Positions 13,884 through 23,600 of a stretch of 59,019 nt of DNA are shown here, one piece after another. The DNA lies in IMG/VR virus record IMGVR_UViG_3300042344_000344, positions 1-59,019 of that record. One strand, given 5' to 3'. The translations under genes were made by a program, and so were the position numbers. Source of the DNA: a virus. Within the stretch, counting starts at the first letter, position 1. Every line of letters begins with the position of its first letter. Below the pieces are notes generated by a model. It ran no database searches and was not told where the DNA came from. It saw only the letters and a list, made by a program, of their open reading frames with translations.

Positions 13884-15393
13884 ATTCCTCGGTGATTGGG
13901 GCGTACCAGACGTTCAGGGTCTTGCCACCCGGTACGCGAATTTTGTCGTGCGAAGCGTTGCAATCGCGCCGCAACGTCGTCCACAGATCCATGCCAGTCT
14001 GGACCTCGGCCTTGTTACGCTTCAGATACTCGGAGAATGCGGTCCCCCGGAACACCACGCATCGAACCCCGTCGATGACCTGCACGATCGGGATGTTGCG
14101 CAGCAGCGCTTTACGCTCGTTCGTATCCTTGCCGTCCTTGGAGAGATCCGCCTTCTGTACGAACTCGGCGAATTTCGCCTGAACGATCCCCGAGGCGGAC
14201 GCTTCTTTTGGCACCTCGATCGTTCGCAGATTCGGCACCAACGGATCCAGCACCCGAGAGCGCCAATTGTCGAGGGTAATCTTCGGGATGTTGATCTTGA
14301 GGCGCTCGAAAATCAGCGTCCCCATCAGGCTCGGGTCGCGAAGTACCACGGTCGGGATGTTTGAAATCAGCTGCCCATTCACGTGAATACCCCATCTGGG
14401 AGGATCGGACAGGTACTCGATTAACTCCGAGAACTGCGGGAGCGCATCGTGTGCGTCGAGTTCCTTTTTCTCGTCCATCGAGATCCCGAACTCCCGGGTA
14501 ACACAGACCTTCCGATCGCAAAGCGACTTGCAGGGTTCCTCCGCGCACCGATACAGATAGTCGCGACGGGAGGCGGAGCGAATGACCTTTTTCGCTTCGG
14601 CAGCACCCAAGGGCTTATCAAACATCGTCCCGTTGAGCGCTACCGCATCATCGAAGAAGTTATCGGGCCTCGCCCTCTTCAGGTACACGGTGACGTTGTA
14701 CAGCGCTTCATTCCGGGCACCCGACTCGACCCCCGAGTGAATCATCTTCTGGATACAGGGCGGAGCCTCGAGGTGCTCACGAAGCGTGAGTTCAGCCAGC
14801 TGCTCGACGGTGACGCGTTTGCTCTGCGCATACTGCAAGAAGAGATCGAACGAGAGCTTATTGCAGTCGTCATCGAACCCGTACCTGAGCGTATGTTCAG
14901 CGTCGAAATAACAAAGGTTTATCCAGTTCCCCAGCGCCTTCTCGCCACTTGACGTCACGAGCGAATCTTGCTTCGGGAAGATCTCGGTCTTGTGCTTGAT
15001 CCCTAACACGTCCCGCCACGACCCCAACACCCGCCGCACCTGCTTGGCCGGAAGGTATTCTTCGCCGAAGAGATACAAGTGCGCACCCCCGCGCTTGGTC
15101 CGGCACATTACCAGCGGGAGCCTGTACTCGTTGATCTTGGCCTGGAGCGCCTCGAAATCGATATCCTCTGGTGACTCGTGCTTATCGACGTCGATTGCCC
15201 CGAACTTGCAGGTACCACCATCAGTCACCGGTACTATACCTAACCCAATCCCACCTTCCAGGTGCTCGAGGTATTGATCGTTCGTTACCTCACCTTTTAC
15301 CGTCGACATGTTCCCGGACGTCGGATCCCAGCGCCCGTAAGAGCGGAGATTCCCCGAGAATAGATCGGCGAAGTCGTTTACTAACCCTTCCAT
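13840..15393 (-). CDS. Archaeo-eukaryotic-type primase (TOTE-like AEP / PrimPol)
   Basis: A 517-residue protein. The N-terminal domain has AEP signatures: CKFGAIDVDKH (metal-binding D68, D70), TKRGGAHLYLFGEE (catalytic-type H105) and HKTEIFPKQ ... GNWINLCYF, a pattern of the TOTE/REase-associated primase family. A Cys cluster near residue 280 (CAEEPCKSLCDRKVC) could bind zinc. The C-terminal ~200 residues resemble a primase C-terminal/helicase-loader region but carry no Walker motif. It would prime, and perhaps extend, phage DNA. Cyanophage S-2L also uses an AEP PrimPol; here it coexists with DpoZ. First gene of the replication operon, immediately downstream of the 15.4-15.9 kb control region. 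SD AAAGG. Confidence 0.83.
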   Translation of the reverse strand: MEGLVNDFADLFSGNLRSYGRWDPTSGNMSTVKGEVTNDQYLEHLEGGIGLGIVPVTDGGTCKFGAIDVDKHESPEDIDFEALQAKINEYRLPLVMCRTKRGGAHLYLFGEEYLPAKQVRRVLGSWRDVLGIKHKTEIFPKQDSLVTSSGEKALGNWINLCYFDAEHTLRYGFDDDCNKLSFDLFLQYAQSKRVTVEQLAELTLREHLEAPPCIQKMIHSGVESGARNEALYNVTVYLKRARPDNFFDDAVALNGTMFDKPLGAAEAKKVIRSASRRDYLYRCAEEPCKSLCDRKVCVTREFGISMDEKKELDAHDALPQFSELIEYLSDPPRWGIHVNGQLISNIPTVVLRDPSLMGTLIFERLKINIPKITLDNWRSRVLDPLVPNLRTIEVPKEASASGIVQAKFAEFVQKADLSKDGKDTNERKALLRNIPIVQVIDGVRCVVFRGTAFSEYLKRNKAEVQTGMDLWTTLRRDCNASHDKIRVPGGKTLNVWYAPITEEYEVKVDEPEFTTEF

Positions 15394-15419
15394 CCTTTAC
15401 GTTCCTCTATCTATTACTA

Positions 15420-15448
15420 TTGACACCACCTCGGTGGGCTGGTATAAT
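15420..15448 (+). promoter_or_regulatory. Rightward sigma70 promoter, perfect consensus
   Basis: Plus strand: TTGACA (15420-15425), 17-bp spacer, TATAAT (15443-15448). It is the only consensus promoter I see pointing opposite to all genes. It reads into the repeat array at 15496-15745 and then antisense to the last morphogenesis gene. No credible gene lies downstream on this strand. Confidence 0.6.
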
Positions 15449-15475
15449 TATAATACATCTCTCCCCGGAGCACAA
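15447..15475 (-). promoter_or_regulatory. Putative leftward promoter of the replication operon
   Basis: Minus strand: TATAAT (15447-15452) with TTGTGC (15470-15475) 17 bases upstream; -35 matches only three of six. Its -10 overlaps the -10 of the rightward consensus promoter, so the two should exclude each other. Confidence 0.5.
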
Positions 15476-15495
15476 GTCTCAGCATTGCTCCACCC

Positions 15496-15745
15496 GTTCC
15501 ACCGTTCCATCATAATGGAACACAGATGGAACAGTCAGAACCCCCGTCACGTAAGGCCTCCCGGCATCTGTTCCATTGTTCCATGCATATATACGTATAC
15601 CTTGCGTGTTCAGAAACCTGAATATGTATATATATCAGATGGAACGGTGGAACAGAGATACCACTACCTCAGAACGCCCGTCGTACGGGGCCTCGGAGCC
15701 AGTAGGCTGTTCCATCTCCGTTCCATCATAATGGAACAGTGGAAC
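15496..15745. repeat. GTTCCAY half-site array A (12 half-sites)
   Basis: Twelve 7-bp half-sites GTTCCAY or their complement. Module 1: forward at 15496 and 15504, reverse at 15515 and 15526. Module 2: forward at 15570 and 15578, AT-rich centre, reverse at 15639 and 15647. Module 3: forward at 15709 and 15720, reverse at 15731 and 15739. Modules 1 and 3 each span 37 bp and centre on CATAATG. The array lies between the end of the morphogenesis operon and the primase gene. An origin, operator or RNA element are the main options. A near-copy is array B at 52779-53030. Confidence 0.85.
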
Positions 15746-15892
15746 GGTCTCGAGGGGTTCCAGACGGCAACCCTGTCCCACGAGCCACATAGGTCGTTGC
15801 CAGGATAGGGTTCACACGGGTGTGCGAAATGAAGACTGAAAAGAGAGCCTCTCGGAGGCGCTCGAACCCCCGGTGGCTATTAATGTAGCTTA
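15746..15892. other. Rest of the 499-bp noncoding region
   Basis: No credible gene in 15394-15892. Beyond the promoters, array A and the terminator at 15837-15862, bases 15746-15836 show nothing I can interpret. A plus-strand frame through the array (15434-15808) is a translation of the repeats with no SD. Confidence 0.6.
15837..15862 (-). terminator. Rho-independent terminator after the morphogenesis operon
   Basis: Minus-strand hairpin GCCTC-CGA-GAGGC (15847-15859) with flanking pairs, followed by TCTCTTTTC. It lies about 30 bases past the stop of the last structural gene, so it would insulate the replication operon from late transcription. The U-tract is short. Confidence 0.6.
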
Positions 15893-17911
15893 CTACCTCT
15901 GCAAGCTCAACGGAGACCCCAAGGAGCCAGCCGGAGACCCATCCTCGCGCCCCTGGGTGTCCTCCGGATATTGAGGAGTGGGCTTCCTTGCTGCCGCTTG
16001 GCTTCCGGCGAGTGCTCCGCCGATATTTGCCAGGGTGGATTGGGATTTGAGCGCGGCTTCTTCGGCCTGAAGGTTACGCATGATCCCCTCAATCACCGGG
16101 TCGAGCTGCGTGGTCGGAGTAGTGAGTTTACCCGCCACGGATTGTGCCGTCTGTTCCGGCATCCCAGTCACTCGGGGGAACGTGGCACGAAGGGCTTCGA
16201 GCGTCGCCTGGACCGGGCTCCCTGACAGGAGCGCACGAGCTGCACCTACCCCGGAGGCCCCCTGAGTATCGAGGTCGGTGTCCAGCGCGGTCCGACGGAA
16301 TCCGGCTTTTTCGGTGCCAAGCATCTTCGATTCCTCGAGCAACCGGCGCTTGAATTCATCGAATGCTTGGTCGTCCCTGAATGCCTGCCGGATCCGGGCT
16401 TCTGAGTCTTTGCCGAATATCGTCCGCATCGGGTCCGCCGCCCCACCACCCGCACGGAGCTTTTCGAGCATCGTTTGCGCGATCCCTGCACGGTAGGCAT
16501 CGTAAACGGAGGGGTTCTTCGAGAAATCCGCGATCTCGCGCCGCACCATGAGTTCGGGGGTCTGGTAGATGCGTTTTCCCTTCTCCATCGCGTCGAGCAT
16601 TTCCGAGTCCCCGGCGTATTGGAGTCGAGCCTGCTGGTATTGGGGCGAGAGCTTCTCCATCTCGCGCACCAGCCGGTTCCGCATGTCCATGTAGGTGACT
16701 CCCTGGTGGGACACCTTGCGGGTGATCGAGTCCGTTTGCGCATCGATCAGATCGTCGAGTGCGAGCTTGGTCTCGTGCAGTCCGCGTAGAACGTTTTGCG
16801 GTTTCGAAATGTCGATCCCCTGGTCTTCCATCCGACGTTGACCGACCTTCATCGCCTCTTTGAAAGACGGTAGATTCGAGAGCCTCGCCAGATCCCGCGA
16901 ATTCTGTGGGGTGAAGGTGGGAGCGTTTGCCCACGCGTCCTGGTAAAGTGCGTTGGCCGATGCGCGGCGTGAGTCGAGCAGATTCTGGACGTCGGTGTAA
17001 AAGTCCTTGCTGCCCGACATCAAAGTGCGAAGATCGTCGGACACCCTAGGTACCCGTCCCACCTCGCGCTGCACGAGCGCGGTCTTAGTTGCTTCTCGGG
17101 CTTGTCCCGGTGCCTGGGAGGCACGCCTGAGGAGGTTTGCCGTGGCTTCCCCAACGTCGGCTAGGGTCATCTCACCGCGCTGCATGGCCTGCAATGCCGC
17201 CAGTGCTTGATCCGGAGTCTTGCCGTCTTGCTGCAGCGCCCGGGCGATAACGATGTCCGCCGCCTTGTTCTGGTCGTCGAATCCCATCGCGGATTTAAGC
17301 GCCCGAAAGGAGGGCATCACCACGTACTTGCCGAGTACGCCAAGTCCACCAGCGAATAGTGACCCTTGCGCTGCACCTCGGGTCATCTCGCCGGGAAGTT
17401 CGCTCAACGGCTTCTCGGTGGTTCCCGCTGCAGTGATAGCACCCTGTCCTGCACCATACCCCATGGCTCTCGGGATCGAGGGGGAGGAGCCGAAAAGAAA
17501 CTGCGCAAGCCTCGGTGCGATTCGAGCCGGGACCTGGGGTGCCAGTGATGCGCCGCCGGTAAAGACTGCAGGGACTGCGGCACCAGCCACTTCGGCCAGT
17601 GTGCTCTTTATTGGGTGTTCTTCCTGGTACTTGCGGAGTGATTCACGTTCGGCTTTCACAAGATCCGAGTAGTCACCACCACCAAGCGATCGGGCGCGGG
17701 CCATAGCTTCGTCCGCGAATCCCATCGTGAGTCCCTGAGCAAATGCAGCGGGCATGCCGGAGAGATTCGGCTCTTCGCGCTTGACCGGCGTCCTCGGGGT
17801 CCAGCCTTGGGCCGTTCCGGTCTTCCGGGCCACGAACCGCTCGATCGTCTCGTCCGACGCGTTGTCCGGGAATTCGTAAATGACGCCGTTGATCAGCCGC
17901 TCTTTTGCCAT
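15893..17911 (-). CDS. Putative internal virion / DNA-ejection protein (672 aa)
   Basis: Last gene of the morphogenesis operon. The N-terminus (ERLINGVIYEFPDNASDETI) is a small domain found at the start of several phage and prophage virion proteins. A Gly/Ala-rich segment follows (LAEVAGAAVPAVFTGGASL; GYGAGQGAITAAG; SLFAGGLGVLG) with membrane-interacting character, then a long helical region and a Pro/Gly-rich tail. This composition and the position after the tail genes match podophage ejection proteins, which leave the capsid and help form the channel through the envelope. No enzyme motif seen. Starts by overlapping the previous stop. Confidence 0.65.
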   Translation of the reverse strand: MAKERLINGVIYEFPDNASDETIERFVARKTGTAQGWTPRTPVKREEPNLSGMPAAFAQGLTMGFADEAMARARSLGGGDYSDLVKAERESLRKYQEEHPIKSTLAEVAGAAVPAVFTGGASLAPQVPARIAPRLAQFLFGSSPSIPRAMGYGAGQGAITAAGTTEKPLSELPGEMTRGAAQGSLFAGGLGVLGKYVVMPSFRALKSAMGFDDQNKAADIVIARALQQDGKTPDQALAALQAMQRGEMTLADVGEATANLLRRASQAPGQAREATKTALVQREVGRVPRVSDDLRTLMSGSKDFYTDVQNLLDSRRASANALYQDAWANAPTFTPQNSRDLARLSNLPSFKEAMKVGQRRMEDQGIDISKPQNVLRGLHETKLALDDLIDAQTDSITRKVSHQGVTYMDMRNRLVREMEKLSPQYQQARLQYAGDSEMLDAMEKGKRIYQTPELMVRREIADFSKNPSVYDAYRAGIAQTMLEKLRAGGGAADPMRTIFGKDSEARIRQAFRDDQAFDEFKRRLLEESKMLGTEKAGFRRTALDTDLDTQGASGVGAARALLSGSPVQATLEALRATFPRVTGMPEQTAQSVAGKLTTPTTQLDPVIEGIMRNLQAEEAALKSQSTLANIGGALAGSQAAARKPTPQYPEDTQGREDGSPAGSLGSPLSLQR

Positions 17912-19533
17912 TACTCTTTCTCCCTACCCTTTTCGTCTACTTTTACTCTCGGAGCCGAGAAGTAGGTGGTGTACGGCACCCAATTCGGATTCATGACTAA
18001 TTTACCGTTTTTGTCTCGAGCAGTGAGTGGATTAGCATCAAGGTATCTTCGCCACTCAGCAGTAGCACGAGGAGTAATAGCACCATTAACCGCCGCATAA
18101 TTGGACATATAGTTCTGGAAATCGCGGTCGCGTAGTCTTTGAGCCAACTGGTATTGAATAATCGTGTCATTGCTACTCGGCTCCTTGTCCGAGGAGAACG
18201 TCCCGAGGCGCATCATTTGCACGTCGACGTTCGACACATTGGAGTCACCCGGGATCTTGTTCTGCTTCGCCGAGAGTGCGGCCAGCGCATCGAACTCATT
18301 GAACTTCGCACGGTCACCGGAGAGATATTTGGCGGTCTCGCCAATCCCGTAACCCATTCCCTTCACCATCCCGGTGTTGATCTGCTTGTTTAGCTCTAGA
18401 GCGCGGCGCAGGTTCGTTACATCGTCGTCCAGCCCCGCGAGGAATGGATTAATCTTCTCGGCCACATACTTGTCCGCAGCCTCGCGATCCTTGGTTTGCT
18501 TTTCCGCTCTCTCCTTCGGCGTGAGCCCCGCGTACCGATCTGTGGTATCCAGCGGTACCCCGGCTGCTCGTGCTGTTTCGGCAACCGCAGGAGCATTCCC
18601 TGTGCGACGATTCTCCTCGATTTCCTGCCGAAGACGATCCGCCTGGAGTTTAGCCGTTGCGATGCTTTGCGACTTCGAGGATTCTTCAAGATTCCGGGCC
18701 CGTGTAACGATCTGCTCCGCGCGTTGACGATCGGCCATCTTGAGCGGGTCACCACCAAAGGAGGCCAATGCCTTCGCCACCTCGGGGTTTTCTTTGCGGA
18801 AGGCCTCGCGCTGCAATTCGGCTTGCGCTAACTGTCGACCCTCGGCGGTGCGGACATCGACTCCGAGCCTCGCCGCCACATCGGTCAGAGGCTTTGCAGC
18901 CTGCGCCGCCTTGAATGCTGCGGCGAACATCGGATCGGTGAGTTTAATGTTCGCGGACGCTGCGAACTCCCGCATCTCGGGTGTAGCCTTCTCGATCGCC
19001 TGCAGTTCTAGGATTCGTTCGATCCCTTTCGGGGACCGGGGGTCAATACCTTCGGACTGTACTTGCTGCTGGAAGGCGGTGAGCTTTGGAGTGAGCTTGG
19101 ATGCCACGTTGAGGCCCAATGCTGCTGCCTCCTTCTCTTCTCGGACTGCAGCGTTTGCCAGTTCAAGACGCATTTTCGCGAGTTCAGCAGCACGGGACTC
19201 CTCCCTAGCTTGGGCCTGTTGGTAGGAACCTACGGCGGTCCCCAGTGATTCGCCGAAAGAACCGGTTCTAGTGGGTGCCAAGAATCCCTGAGCGAGTGCG
19301 AGCATCGTCGGATCGACACGACCTTTGCGGTTCTCGAGCGCGGCCTTCATCGCCTCGCGTGCCGCCGTCACTTCGGCCATCGCAGCTTTGTAGGCCTCGG
19401 TCTCCGAACCCATCGCTTGCCGTCCGAGCGCGGACAGCGAAACATCCCCGAGTTTATTCGGGTCGATTTTCAGCATTTGCGCCAGGAGTGGGCTGTAGCC
19501 GTCCGCGCTTGAATCGTCAGCAGAAGTAGTCAT
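17911..19533 (-). CDS. Putative internal virion / DNA-ejection protein (540 aa)
   Basis: An almost wholly helical, Ala/Glu/Arg-rich protein with long coiled-coil stretches (AYKAAMAEVTAAREAMKAAL; AAELAKMRLELANAAVREEK; KLQADRLRQEIEENRR). The C-terminus is less helical (MSNYAAVNGAITPRATAEW). Podophages encode two or three such helical ejection proteins after the tail genes, and the neighbours here fit. No signal peptide or enzymatic motif. Function assigned by composition and order only. Confidence 0.62.
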   Translation of the reverse strand: MTTSADDSSADGYSPLLAQMLKIDPNKLGDVSLSALGRQAMGSETEAYKAAMAEVTAAREAMKAALENRKGRVDPTMLALAQGFLAPTRTGSFGESLGTAVGSYQQAQAREESRAAELAKMRLELANAAVREEKEAAALGLNVASKLTPKLTAFQQQVQSEGIDPRSPKGIERILELQAIEKATPEMREFAASANIKLTDPMFAAAFKAAQAAKPLTDVAARLGVDVRTAEGRQLAQAELQREAFRKENPEVAKALASFGGDPLKMADRQRAEQIVTRARNLEESSKSQSIATAKLQADRLRQEIEENRRTGNAPAVAETARAAGVPLDTTDRYAGLTPKERAEKQTKDREAADKYVAEKINPFLAGLDDDVTNLRRALELNKQINTGMVKGMGYGIGETAKYLSGDRAKFNEFDALAALSAKQNKIPGDSNVSNVDVQMMRLGTFSSDKEPSSNDTIIQYQLAQRLRDRDFQNYMSNYAAVNGAITPRATAEWRRYLDANPLTARDKNGKLVMNPNWVPYTTYFSAPRVKVDEKGREKE

Positions 19534-19547
19534 ATTTTACCCCGGTG

Positions 19548-20600
19548 TCAGCCATCCCAGTCTCCTAATCCCTGACCGAATGTATTATCAACGTTTTCTG
19601 CAGGCGACCAGTTAACGTTTGTTTTCAGCCAATCAGAAATCGCCCCGCCACCATCAGTCCCACTGCCGAACAGGTTCTTGAAGGTATCGGTAATTCCCTG
19701 GACCGCTGACGTGCCACCGGCACCTGCCGCGAAGAGCGACCCGAGTCCGGCGATTTGAGACAGGGGCGAGGAGGCGTACGCACCCGGCATCGGACCTTTA
19801 AAGTCCTCGGTGACTGTGGTCGGGACCTTAAGATTGGCGAAGATGTTCCCCGCGCCGGTAGCGGTGGCTATCGGAGCCAGAAGTTTTGCCTGTTCCTGCG
19901 CCTGACTCTTCGCGCCGAGGTCGAACTGCCCGGTGATTGATTTGATTGCGGCATCGAGATCTACCTGCCCTAGACCCTTGGTGGTCTCCGCTGCAGAGCG
20001 GTACAGTCCGGCTTGAGTTCCTGCTACATCCATAGCCTTGTTATAAGCATCCGCCAACGCCCGGGTTTGCGCACCGGTGAGGTTCGCCTGGACGTCCGCA
20101 CCCATCTGCCCCAATGCTCCGAGCATCCGTTGCGATCCAGTCCCGCCCGTGCCACCGAAGAACGATTTTAGCGCTGGCATCAGGTTTCGCTGCATGTTCT
20201 GCTGCGAGAGTCGCTCCATTTCGTCAACGACGCCCGGGACGCGCGTTCCCTCAGCAGTAGTGAATCCCCGCGTGTAGGGGTTCATGTACTGGGCGATTAA
20301 TTCTGGGGTGATCCCTTGTCCGGCCTTCTCAGCGAGGGCCGCAGCATCGGAAAAATAATCTTGGAACCCGGTCAGTTCACCTGATCTCTCGAGCGCTGCA
20401 GTCTGCAGCGGATCAAACCCGGCGACTAGTTCTGCACCGGTTTTGGGTTTAAAAGTACCGTCTGCTGCTGTCTCGCCTAGTGCTCCCATTCCGGCCTTGG
20501 CAAGATTCTCCAGGTACGTGTTGTACCAAGCGGGACCTGCGGTAGCTGTGGTCTTTTTGGTCGTTACATCGGGTAACGGGGATCCTTGAGTAAGGCTCAT
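19548..20600 (-). CDS. Putative internal virion / DNA-ejection protein (350 aa)
   Basis: Gly/Ala-rich helical protein. It has PAWYNTYLENLAKAGMGAL at the N-terminus, a middle with SFFGGTGGTGSQRMLGALGQ, and a hydrophobic stretch near the C-terminus (LSQIAGLGSLFAAGAGGTSA). The size and membrane-seeking segment resemble the smallest of the podophage ejection set (role of T7 gp14). It overlaps the preceding large gene by four bases. No sequence family firmly recognised. Confidence 0.6.
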   Translation of the reverse strand: MSLTQGSPLPDVTTKKTTATAGPAWYNTYLENLAKAGMGALGETAADGTFKPKTGAELVAGFDPLQTAALERSGELTGFQDYFSDAAALAEKAGQGITPELIAQYMNPYTRGFTTAEGTRVPGVVDEMERLSQQNMQRNLMPALKSFFGGTGGTGSQRMLGALGQMGADVQANLTGAQTRALADAYNKAMDVAGTQAGLYRSAAETTKGLGQVDLDAAIKSITGQFDLGAKSQAQEQAKLLAPIATATGAGNIFANLKVPTTVTEDFKGPMPGAYASSPLSQIAGLGSLFAAGAGGTSAVQGITDTFKNLFGSGTDGGGAISDWLKTNVNWSPAENVDNTFGQGLGDWDG

Positions 20601-23600
20601 TTGTTCGCTTCCTTAAAGTACGCGAGTGGATTCTTGGCGGGTGGTGGAATCTTCTTCAAGGACCCCGACCGCTTGTGCTTCCTGATCGCTTCTCGCATGG
20701 CATCCAATCTCCGTGCCCCTTCTTTGTTCGACCCGTCACCCAACGCCGCTACAATCTCTGCATCGAACACGTACTCACCATCCGCGAGTCTCGCCGGGAT
20801 TAAATCGTCCTGCCCGCCACCTGCACCCTGCACGTAATGCGAACCTTTGTGTGGTGTGCCACCGGCTGCGGCTTGCAGCGCCGAAGGCATTATTATACCA
20901 CCTTGTGCGTACTTTTGGACAGATCCCCCGTTCAGGTACGGTTCGAGTACGCTATCGATCGATGGCTCTTTGCCGTATGCGTAATAGTCCATGTCTTCCT
21001 TCTTGGGTACTTGGGGTTCAACGCCTGACGCGCGACGAAGCGCGGAGACCGCCGCAGTGTCCTGCTGCTCTTGGGAGGGGAAAAGAAAGGGGAATAACGC
21101 CGCGATCGAGGGCAGATCAGTCCTGAATCTACCGCCCAGCCATGCCTCTTCGGGCATCTCGATCTTGGATGTCGCTTGTGGACCTTGCCCGAGTAACATT
21201 CCTCCACCGGAGGGCGCCTTCGCTGCAGGTTGTTTGGTAGTCGGCTTCTTCTCGGTAGTCTTGGTCACCGGTTCGGGTTCGGTAACTACGAGCTTTTCTT
21301 TTTCCTCTGGAGTCAGTTCTGCGACGGTTTTTGTCTCCGTCGACACTATCTCACCAGTCGTTGGATCAGTCACTGTGATCACGACTTCGGATTCAGGTCT
21401 TTCGGGTAGACGACACACAGTCTCGGTGCTGAGTCCGGTGGTTGTATCCACAGTAACATTAGTTGTTACCTGCGAAGATGCGTCTACCGTGGTCGTGGAC
21501 GTGCCAGTCGTGGTCGTAGTCGTCTGGCTGGTGGTTCCGAGCGTAGGATCGCTGGTAACAGTTGTCGTCGCTCCGGTATTGTTATTAGTGGTGACTTGGG
21601 TCGTTACGTTAGTGGTAGCGTTCGTCGCGGTTTGAGTTGTGGTGTTAGTATTCGTATCCGTCGTGGTCTGGGTCGTAGTATTAGTATTCGTGTCCGTAGT
21701 CGTGTCAGTCGTAACTCCAGATTTAGTGTCAGTAGCTACCCCGGCTTCAGCGGTAGTGTCCGTCGCTGTTGAAACCCCAGCTTTTGTCGTCGTGTCGGTT
21801 CCTGCAGTTACTGTAGGTCCAGTACCCGCAGTTACCGTCGGCCCGGTCTTAGTATCTACTCCAGTACCCGCAGTTACCGATGTCCCACCACCTTTAATCA
21901 CGCCGGAAAGCTCACCTAATGTCAGACTTGATCCATCGGATTTGGTACCCACCACGGTGCTCGTATCTACACCAACGCCGTTCCCCGTGATCGCGGCACC
22001 CAACGCGTCGCCGAGCGTGATCGTCCCGCCCGTGTCGGTGTTCCCTACTACGGTGGAGAGGTTATTGACATTCAGGCCCTGGGTGGCCATCGTGTCTGCA
22101 GCGTTATTCACGGCGAAGTTAGACACCAACGTGTTTGCGGTCTTCACCGCCGCGTCGTCCCCCATAATACTGGACAGGTCCTTCGCGATCGACTGACCCG
22201 CTGCGTTGAGATCCGAGGCGGAAGTGAGCGTTTGGACGATGGTGGAAGCTTTATCGCTTCCGTACAGGCTCTGCAGGTTATTCACCGCGTTGCTCACACC
22301 CTGGGCGTCTACCGCAGCTTCGCGCAGCTCAGTTGCATCCTGGATGCCGGAGACGGGTGATGTCGCGGCGGTGGTGCTTTTGCCTACAGCGAGCCCAGCC
22401 ACGGCCTGGGTTAGTGCGTTATTAATGTTCGCATCGCGACCCAAAGCCACATCTACCGCCAGCGATGAACCACCTTCCTGTCCACCCTCGGTAACGCCCT
22501 CAGCACCTACCCTTCCTGCACCTTTGGACACTACGTTATCGAGCTTGCCAAGCGCCAGATCACCAAGCTTCCCAAGTGTTAATTGAACGGCAGCTTCTGC
22601 AGCACCTGCGGCGAGACCAGCTTTACGTGCGTCGGCGAGTGCGTCGTTGTGGTTCTTTCCGGTCTTGATGGCATCATCGTACGCGTCGATTGCCGCCCCA
22701 CCTGCGGTGTCTTTAGTGTCCACGAGCCCACTGGCCACAAGCACCCCTCGTGCCGTACCGCCACCAAGGAAAAGCGCGGGTAGCTCTTGGCGCAGTTCCA
22801 CTACCGTCTGCCTGCCGAGACCGCTGGTCCCATCTAACACTCGACCGGCCAGGACTCCAAGCTTCTCAAGCCCAGTCGCTTGGTCAATGAGCTGTAGCGT
22901 GTCGTTCCAGTTCTTCGTGTCCTGAGGCCCGGTGCCGATAGATTGGCCGAGTTTAATAAGTTCGTTCCCACCCTTGATGAATGCGTCGGCCACCGGCTTT
23001 TTGTCCAGCATCAACGCAGTACCGCCGATCACGTTCTTTTGCAGCTCTCCCGCAGCTTCGAGCGCGGTGCTTACCGACTGGGTGATCGGGGAATTCGGGT
23101 TATTTTGCAGATAGGCGTTCGCGGCGTCGCTACTCAGCTTCATCTGATTTGAGAGCGCATTCGACAGATTCTGGAAGAATCCGGTAGACTCCACAGGTTT
23201 CGCGCTCTGCGCTGCAGCCAGCGCGTTCGCAGTATTGATTAACGCGGTTTCTTGTTCGGCGGTCTTCCCGGAAGCAGTCCCCCGTCCGCTTCCCTCAACT
23301 GGCTTGAGTCCAAGTTTCGGATCCTCCTGGAAGGTCGCGGTGCTGTAGAGCTTACCCTGGTAGTTGAATGTTGCGTTGGGTCCAAATGCCTCTCTCGCTG
23401 CAACGTAAGCAGCACCAAAATTCGGCGCATTCGAGATCTTCTCGCTTACCGTCTGGGAAGCACCCGCTCCCGCGAATTCACCCGCTCCAGCCTTGATTTC
23501 TCCCGTTCCTACAGACTCCCCGGCCCCCATTCGAATCGCTTCTTGCGCGTTGGCGATCTTGGTGGCAAGTGCTTGCCCTGCGGTAGCATCGACTAGATCT

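Noticed and set aside
15496-15745. CRISPR array
   Set aside because: The repeats are 7-bp half-sites in mirrored pairs with irregular spacing, without ~30-bp repeats or spacers and without cas genes.
15434-15808. Plus-strand open frame of 124 codons behind the rightward consensus promoter
   Set aside because: It translates the GTTCCAY repeats, has no Shine-Dalgarno, and no sensible protein features; the region is better explained as a cis-acting array.
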